64,000 bases of DNA. Source: Chitinilyticum litopenaei DSM 21440. Lineage in GTDB: Bacteria; Pseudomonadota; Gammaproteobacteria; Burkholderiales; Chitinibacteraceae. Position numbers and translations under genes: made by a program. Shown one piece after another: positions 8,263 through 20,300 of the stretch (the stretch's first letter is position 1; each line of letters starts with the position of its first letter). The notes beneath the pieces were generated by a model, which did not search any database, had not been told where the DNA came from, and saw only the letters and a program-made list of their open reading frames with translations. Where the stretch lies: positions 1 to 64,000 of the forward strand of contig NZ_ATZJ01000011.1 of NCBI RefSeq assembly GCF_000428145.1, read 5' to 3'.

Positions 8263-9485
8263 TGGGCGGGTATAGCGGATCGGGCGGCACGAACGGGGGC
8301 TATGGCTACGGCGGCGTCGGCACCAGTGGCGGCTTTGGAGGCTACGGTGGCGGCAACCAAGGCGGTAACGGCGGCAGAGCCAGCGGCGAACAGAATGGCG
8401 CGGCAGACAATGGCGGGTATGGCTTTGCCGGGGTAGGGACTGACAGTGGCGAATCGAATGCCAGCAATGGCTGGGGGGCGAACAGTGTCACCGAGGCCGT
8501 TGGCGGCATTGGCGGCATGGGGGGCTGGACAGGGGGCGAGAACACCAGCCGCGCCGTGTCGCTGCACAATGATCTGGCGCGACTGGCGGAAGAGCAGCAG
8601 CAGGCCTTTGCGACCGACCCCAAGGCGTTTTTATCGGCCACCACGCCGAGCCAGATCAAAGCAGCACAGTTTTACGCCAGCCGGCTGGGTGTCAACGATG
8701 CGGCACTGGCTGCTCAGTACGCCAGCCTGCCCAGCGCCAGTTTCAGTGCGCTGGCGGGGCTGAATGCCCTTGGGCCGGTCGATACCGCGCTGGGGTGGGC
8801 CACGGATGCCATGCTGAACGGCGACAGCCGCGACGCAGCCAAAAACGGCGAGGCGGTGGATGCCGGCAAGGCATTCTCGGCTGTGAAGGCGGCGCAGACG
8901 CTTGGCGCCTTGACCAACACCATTGGTAGCGCGATTCCCGGCGTAGGCCTGCTGGGCAGCCTGGCGGACAACATGCAGCGCGCTGGCGCACTGGATGCGG
9001 GCGGCTACACCAGTGCCGCCGCCAAGGCGCGCGCCTATGCGCTGGCCGGGGCCGGCGCGAATCTCGCCGGCATGGCCAGTCCGGTGGCGGGGCTGGTTGC
9101 CAATGGCCTGCTGGCGGGCTACCAGACGGTGAGTGGCGATAACCCCGGTGCGTTGGCCGGCCTGGCCGGCGGTGTCCTGGGCTCCAACCTTGGCGGGCTA
9201 CTGGGGTCCACTCTGGCCGGCCAGCCCGGCGCGATCATAGGCAGCAAGCTGGGCGGCTGGGCCGGCAACGCCCTTGGGCAATCGACAGTCAATGGCGGCA
9301 GCGTGGCCGACAACGCCGGGAACGTCGGCGCTGATTCCGGGGGCGGCAACTTCAGCACCAATCCAAATCATGACGCAGGTGCCAAGGGTGCAAAGCCAGC
9401 CGGCAGCATCACTGATGCCGTCGCGCAAATCCGCTGGGCGGCGCAGCAATATGCGCCGGTCAAATCCAACGTCCAACTGTGGTGA
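8262..9485 (+). CDS. Gly-rich, glycine-zipper phage protein, possible ejection protein (407 aa)
   Basis: The start codon shares one base with the preceding stop (TGATG). Residues 1-90 are Gly/Ser/Asn-rich low complexity. The rest is Ala/Gly-rich with repeated small-residue hydrophobic segments (GSAIPGVGLLGSLADN, GALAGLAGGVLGSNLGGLLG) typical of glycine-zipper membrane insertion. Together with its place in the run after the tail genes, this suggests a protein that inserts in the envelope during DNA ejection. No family is recognised. Confidence 0.5.
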   Translation: MGGYSGSGGTNGGYGYGGVGTSGGFGGYGGGNQGGNGGRASGEQNGAADNGGYGFAGVGTDSGESNASNGWGANSVTEAVGGIGGMGGWTGGENTSRAVSLHNDLARLAEEQQQAFATDPKAFLSATTPSQIKAAQFYASRLGVNDAALAAQYASLPSASFSALAGLNALGPVDTALGWATDAMLNGDSRDAAKNGEAVDAGKAFSAVKAAQTLGALTNTIGSAIPGVGLLGSLADNMQRAGALDAGGYTSAAAKARAYALAGAGANLAGMASPVAGLVANGLLAGYQTVSGDNPGALAGLAGGVLGSNLGGLLGSTLAGQPGAIIGSKLGGWAGNALGQSTVNGGSVADNAGNVGADSGGGNFSTNPNHDAGAKGAKPAGSITDAVAQIRWAAQQYAPVKSNVQLW

Positions 9486-9493
9486 GGGAAATC

Positions 9494-10045
9494 ATGACAG
9501 ACGCATTCGGCGGGGTGTTCGACTTCGCCACAACCAACAGCTACAGCAATCCGGACACGGTGACGGTGTTTGATCCATCCGTGTCGGCGGACACGTTTCA
9601 GACCGACTTCAGCAGCCTTGGCGATGCGGATTTCGGCTGGATGGCGGCGGCTGCCGGGGGTAGTAGCTCGCCGGCCTTTAGCCTTGAATCCTTGCAAGGC
9701 GGCTGGCTGCCCATCGACCAGAGTTTGAGCAACGCCCTGCAGTCCAGCTACGGCGCGCCGACGAGCAGCGTATTCGGTGCACTGGGCGGGGGCTTCATGA
9801 GCAATATGCTGGACTCGGTCGGCAAGGCCTGGAACGAGGCCAAGCCGGAAACGCGTGGACTGCTGGGCTCGCTGATTGCCGGTGGCGCGCAGGGCCTGAT
9901 GCAGCAAAGCGCCAGCAAGAAGATGCTGCAAGAGCAAATGAAGGCGCGCGAGGAAGAGCAAAAACGCGATCAGCAATTCCAGCGCGAAATGCGCGCCGTG
10001 CCGGTGATGACCGACCTCCTCAATCGCAAATCGTTCGGAGCGTGA
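9494..10045 (+). CDS. Phage protein, unknown (183 aa)
   Basis: ATG 9494 is chosen over GTG 9479 because a GAGGGA site lies at 9484-9489. The protein starts MTDAFGGVFDFATTNS. The C-terminal third is a charged coiled coil (KKMLQEQMKAREEEQKRDQQ). It is the third gene of the candidate ejection-protein run. No function is recognised. Confidence 0.6.
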   Translation: MTDAFGGVFDFATTNSYSNPDTVTVFDPSVSADTFQTDFSSLGDADFGWMAAAAGGSSSPAFSLESLQGGWLPIDQSLSNALQSSYGAPTSSVFGALGGGFMSNMLDSVGKAWNEAKPETRGLLGSLIAGGAQGLMQQSASKKMLQEQMKAREEEQKRDQQFQREMRAVPVMTDLLNRKSFGA

Positions 10046-10047
10046 GT

Positions 10048-10527
10048 ATGGGACTTCTCGATATGGCGCAGGCTACGCCGCAACAGCCGCAAGCACACCC
10101 GCAGGGGCAGCAGCCACCAGGCGGCAACCCGCTGCAAGCGGCCATCGTCATTGCCCATGAGGTGATGTATGGCGACCCGCAGCGCACCCAGCTGATGGTG
10201 CAGCGCCTCACCGATGGAAAGGGCGACGCACTGGACGAGGCCGGCGAGTTTGCCGCGCAGGCGACACGCTCGACCATCCGCACCGCGCGCAAGCGGGGCA
10301 CGCCCGTGCCGCCGCAAGGGCAGATTCAGCTGCTGGCTGTGGTGGCGAGCATGGCAACGGAGCTGGCCGAAAAGCTGGGTCTGATCGAGGGTGAGCAGCA
10401 AGAGCCGGCGGCCCGGCAGGTGCTGGACGCGGCAGACCGCTACTTCCGCCAGTATGGCGCGCAGGACAACCAGCGCGGCGCGCAGCAATCGCCGCAGGGG
10501 CAACAAGCGCAAGGAGCAATGCAATGA
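10048..10527 (+). CDS. Phage protein, unknown (159 aa)
   Basis: It begins MGLLDMAQATPQQPQAHPQG. The N-terminus is Gln/Pro-rich, the middle helical (AAIVIAHEVMYGDPQRTQLMV), and the C-terminus Gln-rich. The GTG at 10042 is in frame but has no properly spaced ribosome binding site, whereas CGGAG at 10037 suits ATG 10048. It overlaps the next gene by ATGA. Helical proteins of this size are common just before the giant virion protein in podoviruses, but function is unknown. Confidence 0.6.
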   Translation: MGLLDMAQATPQQPQAHPQGQQPPGGNPLQAAIVIAHEVMYGDPQRTQLMVQRLTDGKGDALDEAGEFAAQATRSTIRTARKRGTPVPPQGQIQLLAVVASMATELAEKLGLIEGEQQEPAARQVLDAADRYFRQYGAQDNQRGAQQSPQGQQAQGAMQ

Positions 10528-11270
10528 GTGGCTGGGGGCAGGGGTTACTGGGAGCTCTGGTCGGGGGCGGCAGATTTGTGGCGGACGGCGCCGAGAAGGA
10601 GATTCAGCACCGCAATGTGCTGGAGCTGCAGGACAAGCGCCACGAGCAGGACACGTTTCTGACCCGGCTCCGGGCGGAGCTGCAGGGCCAGGAAAACGAC
10701 AAACAGCGCGGCTGGCAGGTGGAAGACCGGGATCTCAACAATCAACGCCAGGATGCACGATTTGCTGTTCAGGATGAGCAGTGGGGGAAGGGCTTCCAGC
10801 TCCAGCAAGACCAGTTCAGTCACCGCAAGAACGTTGATCAGCGGCAGCTGGACATGGAGGGCGCTCGGCTGGCGCTGGCGCGCTCGGCGCAGGCACGAGC
10901 CAATGCAGATGCCAATGATCCGCTGCAGCGACAACTGAAAGCCGCGGCGCAGGCGCAGCAGGCCAATCTGATGGGCTACGCGGTGGAGCTCGACCCGAAG
11001 ACGCGATCCGTGCAGGCCGTGAAGTTGTCGCCCCATGAGCAGGATGCGGTGAGCAAGGCGTTGGCCAATCCCAGCGACCAGAATTTGCGTTACCTGCAAA
11101 CAGAGCCGCGGGCCTTTCAGGTGTTCAACACGCAATTCAAGGCGCTGCAGGCCCAGCGGGCTGAATCGGCAGCCAAGCAACGCCCGGACGACATCGCAAA
11201 GGCTGGTTTGCTTTCGCAGGTCGGCAACAACTATGGCGCGTATTTCAAGCAGGTACAGGGCCTGGAGTAG
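10524..11270 (+). CDS. Coiled-coil phage protein, unknown (248 aa)
   Basis: The start ATG overlaps the previous stop and follows an AAGGAG site. After a short Gly-rich N-terminus (GWGQGLLGALVGGGRF) the protein is almost wholly helical and rich in Gln, Asp and Arg (QHRNVLELQDKRHEQDTFL, QQDQFSHRKNVDQRQLDM). Two tandem terminators follow. Probably a structural or ejected protein, inferred from position. Confidence 0.6.
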   Translation: MSGWGQGLLGALVGGGRFVADGAEKEIQHRNVLELQDKRHEQDTFLTRLRAELQGQENDKQRGWQVEDRDLNNQRQDARFAVQDEQWGKGFQLQQDQFSHRKNVDQRQLDMEGARLALARSAQARANADANDPLQRQLKAAAQAQQANLMGYAVELDPKTRSVQAVKLSPHEQDAVSKALANPSDQNLRYLQTEPRAFQVFNTQFKALQAQRAESAAKQRPDDIAKAGLLSQVGNNYGAYFKQVQGLE

Positions 11271-11309
11271 GCGCGGCGTTCCTGTGGTACGATTTTGCTA
11301 AATTACCCA

Positions 11310-11372
11310 AAGCCCGCCCTGCGCGGGCTTTTTCTATTTCAGCCTCACGGTTTGCGCCGTGGGGCTTTTTTA
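11310..11372 (+). terminator. Two tandem intrinsic terminators before the giant gene
   Basis: The first hairpin (agcccgc / gcgggct with T5) is at 11310-11333. The second (agcc, cacgg / ccgtg, ggct, then T6) is at 11341-11372. They separate the ejection-protein block from the 9-kb gene that starts at 11386. Confidence 0.8.
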
Positions 11373-11385
11373 TTGAGAGTCGCGA

Positions 11386-14300
11386 ATGACCCGACGCCAA
11401 GTCACGCCAACCTTTGAAGACTACGCAGCAGTTTTGGGGGTGTCTGCGGCGCCGGCAGGCAACGCCAACCTGAACCCGGTGGAGGTTGAGCGCATGGCGG
11501 GCGACATGCCCAGCTACTACACGCGCCCGGCCAATCAGCCGCCGGCTGACCCAGCGGCACTGGCACTCTTCAGGAAGTGGCAGACCAGTAGCGCACGCGC
11601 GGACTACCCGAATTTTGAGGATTTCGCGGCAGCTCGTGACCAGCGCGCGCGTGAAGCCGCCATGCTGCGCACGGCCGAGGGCAATAAGGGATTGCTGGGG
11701 CGCGCCGCCGAAGCGGTGGGCGAGGTCATCGGCGGCCCCGGCCGCACGCTGCTGAATCAAATTGGTGGGCAGAGCCGCGACATGGGTACGCAGGTCGTGG
11801 CGGGCATCGGCGCCCTTGGCGCGGGCATCAACCGCCTGGCTGGCGACCTCACCGGCATCGACTACCTGCAGCAGATCGGCGCACAGGGCCAGCAGCAGAT
11901 GAATCAAGCCATGGCCGACGCGCAATGGCAGGGCGGCAAGGATTCGGAGGTGTGGCAGGGCGTGCAATCATTCGCGCGCCAGTCGCCCGGCCTGCTTGCG
12001 ACCGCAATCAGTGGTGGCGCGGCCTCCCCGATGATTGCCTATGGCATGGGTACATCCGGCTTCGACAAGTACGGCGAGTCCCGCGACACCGGCCGCAGTG
12101 TGCTGGAATCCATCGTTATCGGCGGTCAGCACGCGATGACTGAAGGCCTGACCGAGAAGATTGCTGCGCAGGGCGTGGCGAACTACATCGGCAAGCGCAG
12201 TGGCCTTGGCGGCCTGCTGGCCTCTCAACTGACCGACATTCCCGGCGAAATGACCGCCGCCGCCGTACAAGGGCTGGTTGACCAGGGCGAAGGCATGGGC
12301 GGACGCCGCGCGGGCGATTGGCAGCAATATGCCGACAAGCTGCCGGACGATCTGCGCGCCGCCGCGATTGGCTCGGTCGTCGGCTCCGGCCTGAATGCTG
12401 GCGCGGCGAGCATGCTGCGCAACCCGCGCGAGCTGGTGGACGCCGCCAGTTTGTCACTGGCGCTGAATCTTGGCCGGCCCACCGCTTCCAGCTCCGACAG
12501 CCTGATCGATGCCGCTGCGGCTCCGGTGACGCCGGTAATCAGTCCTTCCGCGCTGGCCGGCATTGGCCTGCCGCCGTCAGGTGAAATGGATGCGGCACGC
12601 GCGGCGGCGGCTGCCGAAGCGGCGCCAGCACAGACAGCCCTGATGCCGTGGGCCGAGCCGCAATCGAACGCGCGTTCTGGCGAGTACATTCCAGCGGGTG
12701 CCGGTGACCCGCTGCGCCGCGACACAGCCTGGACAACTGACGCGCAGGGTGTGGCGCGCGAGGCGGAAGCGCCGCGCCAGAGCGTTGAGCCGGTGCTCGC
12801 CCTGCCCGATCATTCCGGCACGATGTACGGCGACCAGCGCGGCAACCTTTCTGGCAATCCGACTGACCTGAATCCGGACACACAGCGCCGCAACCGGATT
12901 GCCGAACTGGAAAAGGCGCGTGATGGCGTGCTGGCGTGGTTCAACAAGGTGGAGAGCAACAGCAGTCCGGAGCGCATCGAGGCATTCCGCCGTGACCCGG
13001 CTTATGCGCGGGCACAGGGCATCTACGCTGACGCCGTGGCGCAGCTGCGGGAGCTGCAGGGTGAGCAACCTACCGCTGACCGCATTCAGGCCGAGCCGAA
13101 CGAGCGTCGCGCATGGCGTGAGGATGTGAGTAGCGCCAATCTCGCCGCGCAGGCCGGCGTCAATCCGGAAGAAATGGGCCGCACTCGCGAGCAGGTGCAA
13201 TGGGCGCGCGACAATGCGCAGCGCATGCAATGGGAGAACGTGCCGGCAGAGGATGACAGCGCTATTCGTGCGCGTGTGGCCGAGCAGATGCAGGCCGAGA
13301 GTGCTTTATCGCAAACCGCAAATGCCGGGCCGACCAATGTGCAGGGTATGTCTGAGCAAATGGCGGATACTGATGCTGCCGTGACGATGCCCAATTCAAG
13401 CAGTGGGCAATCGCAGTTTGACGTTACCCACGCAGCCGATGCAGCCATTGCCGCACCGGAGAACAGCAAGATCCGCAATGCGTGGAACGCCGCGCACTTC
13501 GATAGTGATGGCGACCGTATTCGTCACGACCATTTCGAGGCGTGGTACGAGGCGGGCGGGGTAACTCCTGAAGTTGGCGGCCAGTACGACGCGCACGGCA
13601 TCGCCAAGGGCAACCAGCTGGGCGCGCTGCTTAATCTGCTTACCAGTGGCATCAACAACACCAGACGATTCGACACCGCCCCGCTGACCTCTGGCAGCGG
13701 CACTGGGGCTGGGCTTGGGACTGCATCGGGTGGCGCGTACAAGGACGGGGCATTTATTGTTCTTGGCCCGCGCGGCGGCAACCTGACGCGCGATGGCATT
13801 CATACCGTGCTGGTGGCTGATGGCGTGGCAAACACGATCCCCGCCTTACAAGAACGATTCCCCACTGTGCGCTTTGTTCCATACAGTCAGGCGCAACAAG
13901 TTCTGTCAAAAGACGCCGCCACATCAAATACCCAGCAAGCACCGCAAGCCGCTCCAGCGCAGGAATTTGCGCCTGCCACGAAGCAAGCGCCGGCTGCCGA
14001 TCAGGCAAAAACCACCGCAGCCATTCAGCCGTCCGGCACGCTTGACATTCGCCCGGCCAGTCACGAAGAAGCACAGGCCATTGCTGCCCGCCTGAAAGAC
14101 TTGGGCATCAAGGCGGTAACCGGCAAGGGCGCAAAGCCGCTGGTGCGTGTCGGCAAGTCGCAGGCCAAGGAAGCGCTGCCGAATGTGCCGGTGCAGACCG
14201 AGCAGCATCACGACGCGACCATCAGCGAGATGGCGGACGGGCGCTGGCGGCTGAATGTGCGCAACGGCAGCAGTGTAGAAACGCACCCCAGCCGTGATGC

Positions 14301-17300
14301 GGCCTTGATGGCCTACCAGCAAGGGTATGCGCGTGTAGGCAATGACAATCAAGGCGTGCAGGGCGATACGGGTAGCGCCGTCCATATCGAGGGCAAGCAG
14401 ATTGAAGTTGCGTCGGCGGCAGTGATGCAGAAATCCGTCGCAACCGGCGCGAAACGCTTGAAAGACAGTAGCCGCGCTGATGTGCTGATCGAGGGATTGC
14501 GGCAGGTGGATGAGGCGCAGGCAGCTGCGCCTAGCCTGCAGAATATGAACAAGGAGGATTGGTCGAAGCACGCGCCGGCAGCAAGGGCAGAGGCCATGCG
14601 GCGTGCCACAGCCGCCTACCGGCAGGCTTATGGTGATGCCGCCTATGTCACTATCGATATTCCGGGTGACGGCAAATTCAAGGTACTGAACACACAAGAG
14701 CATCTGGCCGACTTCCGCAAGAAATTTGATGCAGCTAACCGTAGCAGCCTGAATGCAAGTGCGCCGAACCGGCGAGTACCGCCCGATGTCACGGCCAAGA
14801 CTGCGCCGGGGGTGGTGAAGGGCTTTGTCGATGCGGTGAAACAGGACGAACAAGAGCGCGCCCGGCTAGATGTATCTGCCAGTAAAGCGCGCAGCGCCGG
14901 CGATGGTGATACTGCACACGCACTAAACGCCGATGCGCTGGCTTTCCTGCATGAGCAAACCAACGATCTAGGGAATGCAATCGAGGTGGCGCGATTGCAC
15001 GGCGTGGACGATGCGGCGCTGCTGACCAAGTTCGAGCAGCACACTGGCAAGGCCTATGACGACTGGCGCGCAGAGCAGGAGGCTACCGAGCAATCTGCCG
15101 ACGCCATCGACACATCAGCCGAACGCGCCGATTCTGAGGCCGAAAATCGACAGGTTCCCGTTGCACGAAGCGATGAGGTTCCCGCTGATAAAGCAGATAC
15201 TGATGCGTATCGTGAAGCTGTTCGTGAAATAGCAAGGGAGCGATACGCTGGGAAAGTGGGGATACCAGTCATTGCCGCCGATGGACGCGCCATTGTTGTG
15301 TCGTGGCAAGGCATCAAGCACAACCTGAACATCGGGCAGCCATCTTGGCAGAACGCGCTGTCAACGCTGCACGTCGAGGACATGCTAAAAACTGCCAAAC
15401 TCATTGGCACAGAGCAGAACCGTTATGGGAAGCGCGACCCGGCATCGGTCAGTCGATACCAGGGCAACATCAATATTGATGGCGTCCTGTATGACGTGAC
15501 GCTGGTTGTCCGCGAGCACAATGATGGTAACCGCTACTACGAACACATGCTGTTCGATAATGAAGAAAGCCCGACTGGTATCTCTGAGAGTTCCACACCG
15601 GCATCCGGTACTTCACCTACTCAGCCTGCAGTCGGGCATGAGCAAAGTATAGCCCCCGCCCAGCCCGAAGCCAAGCCGTCCGACTCGCCTGTTGCAGAGG
15701 GAAAAGCATCTGCGCGGACGTACATCAAACCTTCATCGCTGAACGAGCAAGACCACGGCACCGCCGCCGCGATTGCATCTGGCCGTCTTGCGACATACAC
15801 GACGCAGAAAGAACAGGCGTGGCAGCGCGTCAAGCAGTTGCGCCAACAAATCAAGGATGGTCGTCACGATCTGCGCGTTGAGTTGATCCGTGCTGAGTCG
15901 GACCACAAGGATTTGCTGCGCCAGGAAGCCGAGGCCCGCGAGCTGGTCGAGAAAGAGGCCAACAAGCAGGGGCTGACGACCTACAAGGTTAAATACTCCG
16001 CGACCAACGCCGACACCGCCCGCATGCGCGATCAGCCGGCATTCCGCCGTGGCATGCGCAAAGAGTCGGCGGAAATCCACATCGAGAACCTGACGCAGAA
16101 TTGGGCGAACAAGCCGCCCATGATCGTGGTGCAGGACTGGACTGATCTGCCGATTGAGCTTGCTGGCGCGCTGTACCGCGATGGTGCGACCGGCTCTTAC
16201 GGTCTGTACTACGACGGCAAGGTGTATCTGATTGCCAGCAACAACGCCAGCCCGCGCCAGCTCATTTTCACCGCCATTCACGAAACGCTCGGGCATCACG
16301 GCCTGCGTGCGATCTATGGCAACAGACTGGAAAAGCTGCTTGCGCGCGCCTACGACACCAACGCAATGGTCAAGGAAATGGCCGACGCCAAGGGCAGGCA
16401 GCACGCCTACAAGGGCGATGACATGGCCGAGAGCGAGCGCCATGCACTGTGGGCGGAAGAGGCGCTTGCGGATCTGGCGAACCTGCCGGACTGGCAGCAG
16501 ATGCCGATTGTGCGGCACATCGTCGCGCAGATGAAGGCCTGGCTGCGCAAGCTGGGCGTGGACATTAAATTCAGCGATGATGACATTCGCCTGATGCTGG
16601 CAAACGCGCGCCGGCACGTTGAGGGCAAGGGGAAGCCTGCAGGGCCGAATGGCGGCGGGGTGCGGTACAACGCGGCAAAGAGCAATCGCGCGGCTGAATG
16701 GCTGTCGATCCTGAGCCGGGTAGGCAAGAGCGACACGGATACCAGCATGTTCCAGTATCCGACTGCGCCGAAGTCGATGCAGTCACTGGCCGACGTTGCG
16801 CGCGTAGTATCTGATGGCGCAGTGCAGATTGGCGAGCCGATTGTGGACAAGGAAACCGGCGACAAGAATTACATTCTGACCATGCCGGACGGCAAGCAGG
16901 CCGCGATTGTCGAGCAGACGAATGGCCATGTCTACGTTGACGCCAGCCAGTTGAAATCAACCACGTCCAAGGGTTCTCTGCTGTATAGCATCGTCGGGAA
17001 TTACGCCTACAACACCGGGAAGGTGTTTGCTGGCGATCCTGCGGACTTAAGCATCAAAGCCCTGTTCCGCCGCACCGAGCAAATGGCGAGCCTGGCGCTC
17101 AAATTTGGCACGACTGAATTTCTGCACCCGCACGTCAAGCAAATGTCGCCTGTTGATGGCGTCGGATACGACCCGGTAACGGGGATGAATCGGCATTACT
17201 TCTGGCTGGAAGAGCATGAGCAGGCAGCCAAGCTGGCGACACCGTTGCAGTGGTCGGACAACGACGCGGAAAACATGCACAACCTGCTGGAAACCAGTTA

Positions 17301-20300
17301 CGCTAATACTGTTGCGCTGGCCCCGGAGATTGCAGATGTCCGCTACGATTTTGAACATCGACAGTTTGTTGATGGAAGTGGAAAGGTCGTTACAGACAAT
17401 GACTTTAAGCGCATCGCTACAAACAGCGCCCTATCTCTGTCTCGACAAGGAATGGGATTCCTGGTCGCCGCAGGAGAGGCATTCGGAACTGATGCACGCA
17501 CGCGGGGTCTTGTCGGAAGCGCGACGCTTAAAACAGCGGCGCTCTATCAGACCCTTGTCGAAGAAAGCGCAGGAGCAGTGGCCGGGCGATCTGTACTGGA
17601 TCAAATCAGCCGCCAGCTACGGCGGGACGGACTAGACCCGGCGCTGGCCGGGATTCGCTATTCGGCTCCCAACGAATCCAGCTGGGATGCAGGCCGCGCG
17701 GCCCAGGATGACACCCGCCTCTCCGATCTAAAGCGCGCACTCGCGCAATCCCAGGAGTCCAGTCGCTGGGGCTTTGCCATGGCAACCCGCCTTGTGCCGA
17801 CGTGGCACCTGGCCAAGTCCTACGCCGACAAACTGCCGTCCCTGATGCGGGCGATCAAGGCACAGACCAAGCAGGCTGGCTTGCGGCAGCAGCTGCAGGC
17901 CCAGGGCGATGAGCGCGTCAAGCAGATGCGCGATACCCGCAAGCAGCACGGCCAGAAGGCCATGGATGACCTGGCCGACATCATGAACTTGGCGACCGTG
18001 TGGGGCGTGGATCCAGCCTTGCCGATGCCGCCCGGCATGAAGCCGGCCTGGGTGAACGCGCACGCCAAGCTGCAAACGGCCTTCAATGCATTACCCGTTG
18101 ACGTGCAGCAGCTCTACCGCGACATGCGCGACGACTACAAGGCCATGGCCGAGCGCGCCCACAAGGCGCTGGTTGACCGCATCAACCGCGATCTGCAGGG
18201 CGGGCCATCGGCGGCGAAGCTGATCCGCCAGCTCCAGGATGAATACGACCAGCGCACGGCAACGGGCGTGTACTTTCCGCTGGGGCGTGCCGGTGATTAT
18301 GTGGTGGTCGGCAATGATGGCAATGGCCGCGTGGTGCTGCACGCCGAAACCCAGCAAGAAGCTGCAGCGCAGGCCGAGTATCTGCGCAATCGTGGCTACG
18401 CCGATGCGACCTTCTTTGCGCGTGATCAGGCGCGGAAAAAGGCGGACGTGAGCATGGAGCTTGTCCGCGGCATTGCGTCGGCCGTCGAGTCGCAAGGGCT
18501 GCCGGCGGCCGCCGAGCAGCAACTGCTGGACGAGATCAATCAGCTGTTCATTCAGCACTTGCCCGATGCGGCTGCACGCAAGAATTTCCTGCACCGAGCC
18601 GGCACGCCTGGTGCCGGTCGTGATGCGATGCGCAACTATGCCCGAGTGATAGGCAACAGCGCGCGCATGATTGCCAGCCTCGAGCACGGCGACGCGATCA
18701 ACAAAGCCATGCAGGATGCCATGAAGGAGGCCAAGGCCACCCGGGAAGACGAACGCATTGAGCTGCAAGATGTGGTAAACGGCCTCGTCGATCGACAGGA
18801 GCGCGCCGCCCAGGCGGTGGCCCCGTGGGTGATGAAGCTCAATAGCGCAGGTTTTGTCTTCGCGATGGGCCTTAATCTCTCAACTGGCGTGGTCAACCTT
18901 TCGCAAGTGCCAACGCTGGCCTATCCGTGGCTGGCCGCTAAATACTCAACCGGTGCAGCTGTCGCCGAACTTGGCCGCGCGGGTGCTCAGATGCTGCGCA
19001 CGATGCGGATTGGCAAGGGTGCGGAGTTCCTGATGGATGCCGGGCGCAATCCGAATCTGGCGCAGGACGAGCGCGATATGTTGCAGGCGCTGGAGGATTT
19101 GGGGCTGCGCGATATGTCGGCGGCGATGGATTTGCTGCGTGCAGCACAATCCGGGCAAGTGGCCGCCACGTCCAAGATCGGACAGGGCATCGACCGAGCC
19201 ATGTTGTGGATGGGCTATTTCATGCGTGCGTCCGAAGTTGCAAACCGTGACACTGTGGCGCTGGCAGCTTATCGGCTGGCGAAGAAAGCCAATCCGCAAG
19301 CCAGCATGGAGTCACTGGTGGACGAAGTGACTGCTGCGCTGAAAGACACGCAGTTTGATTACAGCATCGAGAATCGTCCGACCATTGCCCAGGGCACATT
19401 GGGGCATGTGCTGTTCCTGTTCAAGAATTACGCCTTCAACCTGGTGTCGCTGCAGGGGCGCATGTTGTCGCAGTCGCTCAGCGGGCTGACACCAACTGAG
19501 CGGCGCGAGGCTCGCCGTTTCCTCACGCGTATGACGCTGGTGCAGCTTGGGCTGGCTGGCATGCTGGGGGCACCGGTGGCTCTGGCCGCAGCCGTTCCGG
19601 GCGCACTGGCCGGCAAGGCAATCGGTGGCCGTAAAGGCATGTGGGCCGGCGCAACCATCGGCGCATTGCTGATGCAGGCGTTCATGATGGGAATGGGCGC
19701 GGATGACGATGAAGCATGGGACTGGGATAAGGAGCTTCGGCAGGTTGCACGGGATCTGGCGAAGTCAATTGGTGATGATGCGGAGTTAGCTGATGTGTTC
19801 GCCAAGGGTCTGCCAACCGTCATCGGCATGGACATTACCGGCCGGATCGGCATGCAGGATCTGTTTGTGCGCGACCCAGGCAAACCCGGCGACAAGATGC
19901 AAAGCAAGTTGCGTGATCTGGTCTTTGCCCAAACTGGCGCGGTCGGCATGTTCAGTGATCGTGCCGCCCGGGCGCTGGATGCGGCAGAGCAGGGAGAGGG
20001 CTTTGATGTCGTCATGCAGGCGCTGCCGACCTTCTTGCAGAACACCGTGAAGGCTGGGCGCATTGCCAGCAGCGGGGTGCGTGATGGCAAGGGCGTCCAG
20101 CGCATTGGCATGGATGGCAAGCCGGTGCAGGCCGATTTTGCTGACATTGTGCTGCAGGCGGCAGGCTTCCGCCCGGCCGATATTGCGCGCGAGGTGGACT
20201 TTTCCCGCGACGACAAGACCGAGCAGACTTTGCTGGGCCAGCGCAAGCAAGAGCTGCTGCGCGATCTTGGAATTGCCACGCAGGCCCGCGACCAGGATGC